A stretch of DNA of 33,444 nucleotides, taken from Pelomyxa schiedti. Its lineage: Eukaryota > Evosea > Pelobiontida > Pelomyxidae. The translations under genes and the position numbers were made by a program. Where the stretch lies: assembly GCA_020536535.1 (NCBI GenBank), contig JAHLWZ010000982.1, positions 1 to 33,444 on the forward strand, in the 5' to 3' direction. This document shows positions 12,501-24,863 of the stretch, piece after piece. Every line of letters starts with the position of its first letter. Position 1 is the stretch's first letter. The notes under the pieces are model-generated. The model searched no databases and had not been told where the DNA came from. It was given only the letters and a program-made list of their open reading frames with translations.

Positions 12501-15500
12501 TTTGCGGTTGAGGCTTCTTCTGAACTTTTCCATGTGAAGGAAGAAAACTTGCTGAGCTGGAAAATTCCCTCATGTGCCTCAGTGAAAGGATGTGGGAGCT
12601 TTCACCTCCACTTCATGTTGATTATCAAGAGCAAGGGATGTCAGCCCTTCTTCCTTATGCAATTTGTCCCCAGAAGAATGAGCTCCTCCCAATGTCCTGT
12701 TATGGTGGAAAGCTGCTGGGAGTAACTTTTAGGAGTGAAGACTTCTGTTCGTTTGAATACTCTGGAGTGTATGTCAATGCAAGTAACACCGACCTTATAA
12801 TCTGTGTAGAAAAACAGGCCGTGTTGGTGATCCAGAAGCACTGGTGATGTCCCCAGTGCCAATACCGATGGACTGTGACTACTACTACGAGGTCACTCTA
12901 GATGTGGCCGACACTTCATCAATTTTGAAGTATGTGTTGTGCTTCTTTTTGTTTTTTTATAATGCAGTTTGTAGCATTGGGTTATGTCCGGAAGGTGCAT
13001 CTGGGTGGGGAAATAACAGTTACCGATTCCAAGGGGATGCCAAGAAAACTTGGTATTATTTCATGAACCAAGGGCAATGTGTAACTTCACCCAGGTTTTC
13101 TAATGGTCAACGACAGAGATCAAACTACGGCGTTCCCGTTTCCTCTAAATGCACGATTGGGTGCCACTGGTCCAGTAAGGAGAAGTGCATTTCCTATACA
13201 AAGGATGGAAAACTTCTTGGTCCAGCCTTCAAGTTGGTTTTTACGCAACCCACCCTGCTTCTAATTAACATAGGCATGTACCTTCAATGCCAAAACTTGT
13301 TCCTGCCATTGGGATTGGTAGGGGAATCCGCGCAAATGTTAACTTCGGAAGTCGCCCCTTCAAGTAGGACGTTCGGCCCTTCCAACATAATCTCTAATCG
13401 CCGTAGATATCAAGTTAGTGGAAGTGGCAGTGCTGTTGTCTTAGATTCTGTTGCACAGGCAAAGAAAGAAGCAGAAGATATTGCCCGACTTGAAAAAGAA
13501 CTCCGGGAGGAGGCTGAGAGGAAAAAAACCGCCTGGCTGGCTGAAAAGAAGGCACAGACTGATGCCTGCCAACAACTAATGAGAATGGGGTACATCCCTC
13601 CTCTCCTTGATGGGACTCACAAAGACAGGTTTACTAAGGAGCAATGTCTCTTCGCTCTGATAAATTCTGGATTCAACTTCAGTGGTAAATATATAGAGAA
13701 AAAAGCCATTCCCTCACTTTTATGTCAGAAAAACCAAAAAATGGCTCAATGTTGGATTTGGTTGGAAACTGGGTACGAATTGTTTTAGCAAAACGTTTTC
13801 TCACAACCGAAGATGCTTGAACATATAGGAAATGTTTCTGATGACGATTTGGCTGCGTGCATGGCTGAGATGAAGAAAAATGATGACGAGGTCCTTCCAT
13901 TTGCTCCCCCATAACACTAACTTCCTCATTAGAAAGCCAAGGAATTCGACACAACGGGTGAAAAAACCAAGCCACCCTCAGAAAGTCAGAATAAGCCACA
14001 GACCTCTAGCACTTCAGTTCCCCCTGAGATCACGCTTCAGCAATGTCTTGATTCGTTTTCTCCTTCCGAGAGTGGGAAATATCAACTGGCCGACTTGTAC
14101 TCTTTTAATGACGAGTACCTATCTCAAGTTCCCCAGTTTCTTTGAAACTTACATTGTAAGGTCTGCCGCGTTCGCCATTATCAATAAGATCGATCCTTGG
14201 TGGGAAGATGAAGGTCTACCTGAGATCAGAATGTTCCTGGAACACGAGTGCGTTATCTTATGTGTAACGTTGGGCCTTACGTAACTAGTAACCGACCTGC
14301 TTTCGAACTGGAGGAGAATATGATGTTATTGAGGAACAAGTTGACTGCTGGCAAGGAAGCCGAAGTTCTTGTATGTCAAAAATGTTTCGTTTTTTCCTAT
14401 CTCAGTGGCCAAAGGGACTTATTTTGCGACTCACTTCAGAGAATCTTAGTTATGTACCATTAATTCAGAAGCGCTTCTCCAGTGGTGCTGCAACAAAGTC
14501 TATAAAGCTGAGCCAGGTACAATGGAACTACATTGAAACAAAAAACTAACATTTCACTTCCAGGCTCGAACTGGTGCAACCGTGCTTGTTTCCACAGCAT
14601 TAGTGGACAGTTTACCCACGCATCCCATGTGGATGGAAGAAATGTCTTCTGTGAGCACTGTAAGACATATTGAAGAATTACTAACTCTATTTCAAAAGAC
14701 ACTGGGGCAACAAGGTGTTGTTAAATTCCTAGAACCCCGTGAGAAGCTTGTTCTTCTTCAATTCCACAACAGTGAAACTGCAATGACCACTGAATGGTGG
14801 TATCCTCTTACCCACCTTGAACCTGTGGCACTGAATGATGAATTTTCTTCGAGGAGCCAGACAATTCAGCAATGTACACCAAATTTAATAATATGAACTG
14901 ACATAGGACTGCAGTGATCAGTGAGCATGGCAATTTAATCTCACACTACTCACGCAATGCGATTTTACAACTCGTTGCCCATCCACGCATACAGCTGTGC
15001 CTGCCTCCATTAGAACTTCCTTCCTTGCTAAAGCTTGTGTCATTTGAGCTCCTTGATTCCCAGCAGTCTCTCACAGAACCTGTGCAAGCTTCGGTGACAC
15101 CAAGTTCGTCTCCTCTTTCTCTGTTCAAGGTATAGTTTTCCAACCAACTTAGTTTTAATGTTTAATTTACACAAGGGGAAACTCATGACAATTTTGGAGA
15201 GCGACACCTCCTTTTCCAAGCTGCTTTTAGGTGCATGTGTTAGTACAATAAACCGTGAAACAACCATGACCGCGACAAAAGTGGTGGTATTGAGATTTGC
15301 TCACACTGGCCTTCGTCTAACTGAAAGCAGATATCTCCACCCACAGGTGGTGCCCTAAATGCTGAACAAGTGTCCTTTCCCGATGCAAATGAAATCACAG
15401 TTGTGTTTGACCGCACCTGCACTTTATCTTCAGGAAATAAAGCTAAATTATCCATCTACAGCGTAATGTCCAATACTCCCAGTAGCACAACTCTTATTTT

Positions 15501-18500
15501 TTTCAAGGATGAAATATGCACCAAACTGCTGCACAGGTACACGGAGAAAGACTTGCTGTTCCCTCTGCGCTTCCGCGCGAACACACTTTTCATTAAAATG
15601 GAAACAGATCACAACCCAGAAAACCTGAAGTACAACACTCACTTACAAGTATTTACTCATTTCCCTCTTCATAAAGGTACAAAGTGGCATGTATCCCCAG
15701 TACATTCCAAGTGGGATTGGCACTATGGCTTGCAGATCTTCTGCTCGATGATGCAGCAAAATTCACTGACATACACGAAGTGTGTGAAGAATTATTCACA
15801 GCGGCTCTGAAGTACGTATATGTTTCCTCAGTGCCATTCCCAGCAAAGGAAATCTTCTTCAATTTGATCAAGAAGATTTTACGGATTGCAAACGCAAGAG
15901 GTTCCACTCTTCCCAGCAAAATCCAGAGGCACTAATCTACAACACTTCACCAGATTATGTTCTCCCAATTCAACATCTGGATCGGCTAGGTGAGGAAATG
16001 GTCTCTCTGTATGGCTCTGATCGCCGAGTTACAAGGCCTGGGTTGCACACAACCTACTTCCAGTCGCTTATAGAATTAGCTTTAATTTCCAAACAAGTGT
16101 GGTCCATGTTACCGGAGGAAGTGAGAGCTTCTCTGACTCCCCCTCCACCCGTCACACCAACCCCTGCCACACCCACAGAGAAGACAGACTCCCAGTCATC
16201 AGTCATATCACCAACTGTAATGCAGATGTCAATTGCAGAGGCAACCACTGCAGCTCTTGCTTCAGCAGCTTTGGCTGCCTCCACACCAAAAACCTCTGAT
16301 CCCATATTGCCAAGTAATTTGTTTGGCGTCAAGGTCTCCCCGGACCAAGATGACACTGCTCTTGCCGTTGCCCTGACCAAGACCTTACGAGACAGTGTGG
16401 AGAAACTAGAACCGGACGGTGCTGATGAAGGGTTGGTACACGTGTCTTACTTTATTCATTTTGACCAATATTCAGATCAGAGCAGCCCGTGGATGATGAT
16501 TTTGCTCTTGCAATTGCGCTCTCTCTTCAATCTGTGTGTTCCTTGAAAATTTTGGCTTCGTTTTTACCAGTTTGTGTAATAGGTGGAGGAGCCAAAATCA
16601 AAGGATGACAGCCAAGAACCAAAGGAGACAAAGGATCCCGAAAAGGCGCCGGATGCCCAAGATATACCAAGCAGCCCAGAAACCATGGAGTCCCCGGCGG
16701 TAGGGGAGTCAAGTTCCTCATCAAGCTCGCAGGAGGAATCTGCAGCTGCAACACCAGGCTCTTCACCAGCCAACACAACTTCTCCTAAGGAGGCGGAAAT
16801 CCCGGAAGTTCCAAAGCTTATGGAAGTGGACGCTTCGCAGGTGTCTAATACAACGACGCCTTCAACTGTTCCCGTTGTTTCGACTCCAACTGAAGCAGTA
16901 GTACCACAAGATGATAAGAAAACTGAGGTCAGTGAATCTCTTCCAAAGGAACAGACAACTACACCATCCCCTACATCAGCAGAGAGTTCCATTCCTCCAC
17001 CTCCTCCACCCCCTCCATCTTCAAGTTCGTTGAAAGAATCTATGAGTAAGCTCCTCCTTTTTTTTTTTTTTACTCCATAACCTTCACGCAGCTGGGATTA
17101 AGATAGGGTTGAAGCCTCAAAAAGCACCGTTTTCGTCGGGTAATACTACAAGATTTATACTCCTCCATTCATCCCCTTTAGTTGCAAACTCGTCCTGGTT
17201 CACTGAAGTCACTGAACTGTACTTCTTCGCGCAGTATCTTTCCGGAAAGGTACCACATGACTCGCCACAGATGTTACCGATTTGGAAGAAGTGTTATGAA
17301 GCCTCAACAAAGGTAACGAGTTACTGGTCAAGAAACCAACCGTAATAATGGTACAGGAAACTATAAAAGAGCGGATTGTTTGTGTGGAAGGCTTACCTAC
17401 AGTTCCTGAGGAATCGGCTGGTAGCTCCCCTTCTTTCACTTCTTTCATACTAACAAAACTCGAGGGGATATTGGTGGTCTACTTTTCAAAATATTCCGAG
17501 TACACTGCAAGCTATGGGGAGGGCCCGACTGGCGCGAGTGTATCTGGTTACCGGTAGATGCAGACACACACAAGACCATGGGGTAAAAGTTTTCCTGTAA
17601 TGCCCCCTTTTTAGTTTTAACCCTAATGACAGTTACGCCTTCGTTGAAGTACTATGTTCTGAGAAGGTTAAAGATGTTGTAAGGAAGATAAACAAGACCA
17701 AGTTACCCGTGAGTAATACAATACTCCTCCCCTCTATCTAATATTTGCCCAAGGAACCTCATAACTCCAGCACCTTGAAGGTGACCAGGTTCCGGCCAGA
17801 TCTGGAGCAGTCAAACGATCCAAGAGTCTCCGCTGTATGCTCTACTTTCTGTTTACTTCTACTCACACTTTGTAGTATTGCATGTCGAAGTTAATTACCA
17901 GAAGTAAAGAACTCACTTCACCCGCATCATCTGCTTTAGAAACACTCTTTTCCATATTCGGCAAGCAGTTCCCGGTACTTAACCTTCTCGGTTTTGTATA
18001 GTACAACCTAACAATCCGCCAGGGTATGATCACACTTCAGGAACTTGATGCATTGCAACTTGCGGGTGCAGGAAAACATTTTACCGACGATGAATTGGCT
18101 GTGATTCGCAAAGACAAAGATTTGAAACAGCTGGCAGAAAATCCTGGTAACAGACTCCTTCTTTCTCTGTCCTCTTAAATACCGTGCAGAGACTTTTGGC
18201 ATACCCTTGAATTCATTCAAGCAACTTTATATCAACAGTGCTATGGTTGCCCCAGTTGAAACTATGGATGAACTCTTCAAGCTTGGATTCGACTTCCATC
18301 TGTACCCTGACCACTTTATGTCTGTCGATGATGCCGTAGCTGCCATGGTGCGGAATTCACTTTTAACATCGCACTGAGGTAAAACGCAGAGTAAATGGGA
18401 GCGATCCACAGATCGTCTTTTGATTGAAATTGTGGAAAGCACATACCAAGAAAAAGAAGTTCCCTCTCCTACATCACTCCCGGCAGACATGCTCTTACCC

Positions 18501-20661
18501 TCATGTATCTCATAAGACTACTTTTTACTCCCTCTTACAAGTTTCTTTCCAGTTGGTGACCTTCATAAAGTTCAAGCACCGATCCCCGTCACTCGATTCC
18601 GCTTCACCCTGTTGAAACTCTTCAACTCTTATGTTACTGCTGTTTTCCCTCTGCTTCAGCCATCATCTTCCGTACCAAAGCTCACCACCTCTACATTAGC
18701 CTCCCCAACCTCTGCTGCAGCTTCAACAACATCGAGCAAATTAGAGCAAATTGAATCCTTCTGTGATTTATCATCGGCAGTCTTTTCTTGTGGGAATCTC
18801 ATCTTCCCTAAGAGCAAGACCATATTCTTCTTTGATGTACTGGAAAAAACTGGAAGCACATGCCCACAACCTGCTTTAGCAATCAACAGGCTCAAACTGG
18901 CTGCTAGTAAAACGAAAGGTTTGCATTGTACATACAATTTTCCAGGAGTAATCTACAACAGCGGCATCCGAAGGAGAGGAGCCTTCCCTTCGCTACACTA
19001 TGTTCAGGGCAGCTTTCAACAAATTGCGAAATACGCACCCCGCCCTGTTGAGGTGTCGAAAACCTGCTGGAGAACACCACACAGCCATAAAACTCACCTT
19101 CAGAGGTGAAAATGTGGAGGGTGAAGGTAAAGCAACCTTGAATTGCGGAATAGTTATAACCAACATCTAGGTGGCCCATACAGACAGTTTTTCACTGAAG
19201 TGGCCCAAGAACTCCAGACGCAGTACTCAACGTCACTGTTCATAACATGCCCAACAACACATATGAAGTTTATTCCAAGACCTTCTTTCACAAGCTCCGA
19301 GCATCTCGAGATGTACAGACTAGTGGGGAGGATGATGGGCATCGCTGTGCGAACAGGAATTTACTTCTCTTTGTACTTGCCAGCATTCGTTTGGAAATCT
19401 TTGGTGAGTAACGAACTGCTGCAAAGAAAATCTAAATCCCACATTTAGCTCGATGTCCCTGCTACCTTAGAAGATTTTGGGGAAATAGACGAGTCCCTGG
19501 AAAAGGGTCTTAAATACGTAAAGCAGTGCAGTGATGAAGTAATTTAGTAACCCACCGACCGCTTCTAAATCTAACTCCAGGAATGCGCCGATCTAAATGA
19601 TTTGTTTACTACAGTCTTGTCTGATAAGACGCAAGTAGAACTCGTGCCACAGGGTGCTATGATAGCCCTGACCCCAGAAAACCGTAAGCAGTATTTGCAA
19701 CTTGTAGAGCAAGTGAGATTAAAAGAATTCGCCCAGCAGTCACAAGCCATGCGCCAGGTCCAACATGAGCCCAAAACGAATTTACAATCTTATAACTGTT
19801 CAGGGTTTGTTGGATATTCTGCCGGATCGACTGCTCCGCATATTAACTCCAGCGGAACTTGAGTGGAGAGTGTGTGGTCAACCTGCTATCGATGTTGCAC
19901 TTCTCAAGGCATGCTTCAATCTTCTTTCAGGAACCACTTAACCTTTTATTACAGAGACACACAGAATACAACTCATTAATAAGCAGTGAATCTGATGTTA
20001 TCAGATGGTTCTGGGAGGTTTTGGAGGAACTCCCCCAAACTGACCTGCGTTTGTTCCTGCGCTTCACTTGGGCCCAGGAAAGACTTCCTTCGGATGACGC
20101 TGACTTTGTTCGAACCCAAACCCGCTTGATGGTGAAGCCTATGTCTACCACGCCCTTCCCAACAACATCGGCTCCCACTTCTGCCTTGGCCGCGGCCTCT
20201 GCCTCCCCGCCTTCATCACCACAAACCTCCGATAGCAGTGACAGTACACAAGCACGCCAAGAAGCTGCACAAGCCCAGGCCCAAGCGAAACAAGATGCAA
20301 TGTTCCCTAAAGCGGACACCTGCTTCTTTGCCTTCACCATACCCGCGTACTCTTCCAAAGAAATCCTACGGTAACCCTCCCCTCCCCCGCAAAAACCAAC
20401 ACTAACACACCAACCCACTACAGGGAGAGACTCCTCCTGGCAATACACTCAGACTCTGACAGCATGAACGCGGACACTACACACAGAGGGGACCAGTTCA
20501 TGGAGCCAGGGCGCCGGTTCAACCGGTTCACAGGCGGCAGTGACGAGTTTGTGGACGACGAGGAGGAAGAAGAGGAGGAAGATGAACAGGAGGAGGACGA
20601 GCCCAGCGGCGACGACAACGAGGCCAGCAGTGACAGCAACTCGGACGAAGGAGACAGATAA
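3511..20661 (+). CDS. Giant HERC/HECTD4-like HECT E3 ubiquitin ligase, several dozen exons
   Basis: A ubiquitin ligase that takes ubiquitin from an E2 onto a HECT cysteine and passes it to substrates. Spliced length is probably above 4,000 residues. The ATG at 3511 opens exon 1 (MRNAFGGDDSG); an intron at 3802-3852 joins it to EESIIFNESYC. In order I see: helical, probably armadillo-like N-terminal segments; a conserved-looking stretch near 5120-5400 (WSAIASDGTHIFILDD); KOW/Mib-like strands near 12100-12180 and 14710-14830 (WWYPLTHLEPV); SPRY; coiled coil; UBA; a CUB-like domain; two UIM-like motifs; a Ser/Pro/Glu-rich linker; HECT; and an acidic tail ending in TAA at 20661. The HECT N-lobe (TLEDFGEIDESL, then a region on VCGQPAIDV) resembles the HERC1/HERC2/HECTD4 group more than NEDD4. 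No RCC1 repeats were recognised. Apparent breaks of frame are explained by short GT-AG introns. Exon borders were checked only in selected places. Confidence 0.85.
12823..13368 (+). other. SPRY domain of the HECT ligase
   Basis: After splicing the segment runs from GDPEALVMSPVPIPMDCDYY to NVNFGSRPFK. Typical SPRY landmarks are present: the YYYEVTLD strand, IGLCPEG, a WYY/F strand with YRFQGDAKKT, the TIGCHWSSKEKCISYTKDGKLLG turn region in the genomic frame, and a terminal IRANVNFGSRPF strand. Three short introns lie in or beside it: 12930-12974, one ending just before CATGTACC near 13273, and one starting at 13369. SPRY domains bind protein partners, so this is a plausible substrate or adaptor module. 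Confidence 0.85.
13440..13910 (+). other. Coiled coil followed by a UBA-like domain in the HECT ligase
   Basis: Directly after SPRY the frame gives a charged helix (AKKEAEDIARLEKELREEAE) with heptad-like spacing, then ACQQLMRMGYIPPLL and EQCLFALINSGFNFSG. After an intron of about 130 nt it continues with NVSDDDLAACMAEM. The MGY and the second-helix pattern (ALxxSGxNxxxA) fit a ubiquitin-associated three-helix domain. There is an unusually long first loop containing GTHKDRFTKE. Confidence 0.7.
15355..15660 (+). other. CUB-like or galactose-binding-like beta domain in the HECT ligase
   Basis: The translated segment has FPDANEITVVFDRTCTLSSG, then TTLIFFKD, then FRANTLFIKMETDHN and TH. The order (a FPxAxxxxVxFD strand, a Cys-containing turn, a loop, then a strand bringing aromatic and basic residues back) resembles the CUB-like module known from some giant ligases and ZZEF1-like proteins. 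Assignment is by eye and tentative. Confidence 0.45.
16343..16533 (+). other. Two UIM-like ubiquitin-interacting motifs
   Basis: The first (16343-16390) reads DQDDTALAVALTKTL. The second (16492-16533) reads DDDFALAIALSLQS, an almost ideal UIM with acidic start, central Ala and a Ser four residues later. An intron (GTTGGT to TTCAG) lies between them; splicing joins GADEG to SEQPVDDDFALAIAL. The second motif appears in a frame that is only seen as coding after this splice. Confidence 0.75.
16584..17046 (+). other. Ser/Pro/Thr/Glu-rich disordered linker
   Basis: About 150 residues starting VEEPKSKDDSQEPKETKDP and ending with a run of eight Pro and five Ser. It contains almost no aromatic residues. 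It separates the UIM pair from the segments leading to HECT and looks like a flexible or PEST-like spacer. The preceding intron ends at the AG just before GTGGAGGAGCC. Confidence 0.7.
18960..20450 (+). other. HECT catalytic domain
   Basis: Spliced exons give EPSLRYTMFRAAFNKL, then GGPYRQFFTEVAQELQ (the conserved GG-P-R/E-x-F start of the N-lobe), MYRLVGRMMGIAVRTG, TLEDFGEIDESLEKGL, AELEWRVCGQPAIDV, IRWFWEVLEEL and LRLFLRFTWAQERLP. The C-lobe thioester loop is KADTCFFAF, with the catalytic Cys codon at 20321-20323, followed by IPAYSSKEILRERLLLAI across the last intron (CG|GTAACC...CTACAG|GGAG). All expected parts are present, so the enzyme is probably active. A 50-residue low-complexity insert precedes the Cys loop. 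Confidence 0.9.
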
Positions 20662-21041
20662 ACAACAACAACAAGAAATACCAATACACTGTAGGCAACA
20701 TTTCATATCCACAACCCAACCACGCAAAGGCACGTTGTTAAGTCCTAGTTCAAACAAATATTTGTTTTATTTCTTCCTTGTGTGAAATGGGCACCCAATA
20801 GTAACTCCGACAGGGGAAAGCAATCTTGGAATTTCCCGTGCCGCTGGAGCACACCCCCACAGACCAACTTGGTACAGCCATCATTCCCATTCGAGAACGG
20901 ATTCACCAAGCACCTCTAGGAGGAGAAGGTCGCACTCACATCAAGTGAATGCGGATCTGATACAGAGGTTGAACTGGACCACTCTCACAAAAAACAAAAC
21001 TCAGCTTAGTTGGGAAAACAGGGAAAAAAAAGGCGAGGAAG
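20662..21041. promoter_or_regulatory. Intergenic spacer: HECT 3' end and VPS4 promoter
   Basis: No gene found. A perfect 16-nt palindrome, AAACAAATATTTGTTT, lies at 20752-20767, about 90 nt after the HECT stop, and may belong to the 3' end or terminator region. The part next to VPS4 is purine-rich (AAAAAAAAGGCGAGGAAG directly before the ATG). No TATA box is seen. Confidence 0.4.
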
Positions 21042-23074
<2,033 letters not shown>

Positions 23075-23325
23075 CACCAACAATCAATCAACAAGCAGAA
23101 CAAACAATTAATGTTGATAAAAAAAAACCCAACTTGGCAATTTAACCAAGCGAAACAAAGTTGTCGGACTAGCGCTCCGAAAAAATTGAACCACTGACGT
23201 AAAGATCTGTACGAGTTTTCTGAGTCTGCGTCAGTTCTTGGAGTTGCAAAAATAAAAATAGTTTCCGATTTATAAACATTTTAAATTTGATTTTTGATAA
23301 TTTCCGTAAAACCAACAACCCAAAC
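23075..23325. promoter_or_regulatory. Promoter region with TATA-like box and inverted repeat
   Basis: A TATAAA lies at 23271-23276, about 50 nt before the next start codon at 23326. Upstream, ACTGACG (23193-23199) and its inverse CGTCAGT (23229-23235) form a 7-nt inverted repeat with a 29-nt gap. The first arm is part of TGACGT, a bZIP-like site. No gene is seen here. Confidence 0.4.
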
Positions 23326-24530
23326 ATGGACAGGAAGAGAAAACCTACAGGTTTTGCCTTTTATGTCACTTCGATAGACCGCGAACTGTACGAGACTCGT
23401 TCAAGAGACCTTTCACAGCGAAAGGTCTTCGAACATGCCGTACAGGTTCAGCGGATTACGATTTGCTTCCCGGACGAGCTCGAATCTATATCGTGCATCG
23501 AAATGTGGATGCACGCTCAGGGATTCGAACTAGCATTCGGGAGGTTACATAGCACGCGATCCATCCGCTTTACTACACGTCTTCGGTATTACTCACATCT
23601 TCACAGCGACTGACTACTCAAGTGAAGGATCCTCGAGCGAGACCTCTCCTGCAAAGAGCCCTTCCCGCAAGCGAACCAGACCCGACGGGGTGAAAAAGCA
23701 AATGGAGAAGTTGGGTGGACGGTTCTGCAGAGAACACCTTTACACTCGACTTCCACGTACTGACATGGAACGGAACTTATTGAGCCCAAGTCCGGCTTAT
23801 TCGTCATACTATGAAAGCTCTCCTAAGAGTTCATACCAATCTAAGCAAGACTACCGGGGATTCTGGAGGATTGGATCAACAACTCAGCACTCTCAGACAG
23901 GCCGTCGCGTGATCTGCTGTGTGGAACAGCCATCAATCGGCAACGGGAACTCGGCCAAGGACTACCTCCCACTGCTGTGCAAATCCTGGCTGAAGGTTTG
24001 CAGTGAATTCGATGCCTCTGTGGATCCTGGTACAGTCCTGCGCCTGTCAACAGGGGAACCACTCACCGAAGACAACTGTTGCCTGATAAATGAAACCGAG
24101 ACAGGGAAGGGCAAGCTAGGATTCCAAGGAAGATTGTACCTGAGAGTGTTTGTGAAGAGCATTGACTCCCCTACATCCTATTCCTGGGTCAGGACTCCTA
24201 TGTGCATAGGTTACTCTTCATGTTTTCGTGTTCGAAGGTTGACCTGTTGATTTAGTTACCGATCCCTCTCTCGAACATCAGTCTGCAGTTCCGATGCCTG
24301 CCCAAGTTTTGGATCCGTTCGATCTTGGAACTGTCATTCCTCAGGAATTCAACAGCTTCCCTCTTGGAGTTGCCTTTACGGATTCACTGGAGTACAGTGG
24401 TTTGTTTGGCACATACCCAGGGGCCATTGGTGTTCCTTCCCTGAGTGGAGAGTTGTTAACAACCACTGATCCCCTGGGGGAGTCAGAGTACCAAGAAAGT
24501 GATTTCACACCACTGCCCCTCACTCCCTGA
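23326..24530 (+). CDS. Unrecognised protein with basic linker; possible nuclear or DNA-binding role
   Basis: Three exons. The first starts at the ATG of MDRKRKPTGFAFYVTSIDRE. A 37-nt intron (GTATTA to CTCAAG) joins RFTTRLR to EGSSSETSPAKSPSRKRTRP in frame. A second intron of 48 nt (GTTACT to GATTTAG, near 24210-24257) joins RTPMCI to VTDPSLEHQS. The stop is TGA at 24528-24530, giving about 370 residues. The Ser/Lys/Arg-rich stretch near residue 100 looks like a nuclear localisation signal. The middle (LPLLCKSWLKVCSEFDASV, then GRLYLRVFVKSID) looks like a folded beta-rich domain. The C-terminal 90 residues are acidic-hydrophobic and Pro-rich and could be an activation domain. No family was recognised, so the regulatory role is only a guess. 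Confidence 0.65.
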
Positions 24531-24863
24531 ACCACTATACTGTAAAGCAATGTAAATGAAAAGAAAGGTTGTTTTAAGTTACCGGTGCTCCCACCAGCCC
24601 GACTCGTCCCTATAAATAATTCCAGTGAGGGACGCGGAACAGTTCAGGGTGGGGAAAAAAATAACGAAGTTGGGCGGCAGACTGCGGCCGGCGCAACGGT
24701 AACCCGAGAGTGCTCATTGTGGGTCTTGCTAAATGTGTCCTCTCAGCAGAAAAGTTGTGTCTCAGGTTCCCGGGATACTCGACAGGATTAATTAATTAAA
24801 CAAGTCGAGCGAGTCAACGGTGAGTGGCGAGACGAGATCTGCGGAAAGACGACAAGTATAACG
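24531..24863. promoter_or_regulatory. Intergenic region with TATA box upstream of the CHO2-like gene
   Basis: TATAAATA lies at 24611-24618, about 250 nt before the proposed start. The rest is unassigned and includes the AT-rich palindromic stretch TTAATTAATTAA near 24788. The first 60 nt are probably 3' UTR of the upstream gene. A further short leader may extend to the start codon. Confidence 0.4.

Noticed and set aside
3511-20661. HECT gene as a decayed pseudogene with many frameshifts
   Set aside because: Every break that I examined is repaired by a GT-AG intron with correct phase, and the catalytic Cys and conserved motifs are intact.
20449-20757. Minus-strand Ser- or hydrophobic-rich frames
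   Set aside because: They are shadows of the GAG/GAA-rich acidic tail of the HECT ligase.
23075-23325. tRNA-like segment
   Set aside because: I could not find an acceptor stem or a proper T-loop; only a weak hairpin-like stretch is present.
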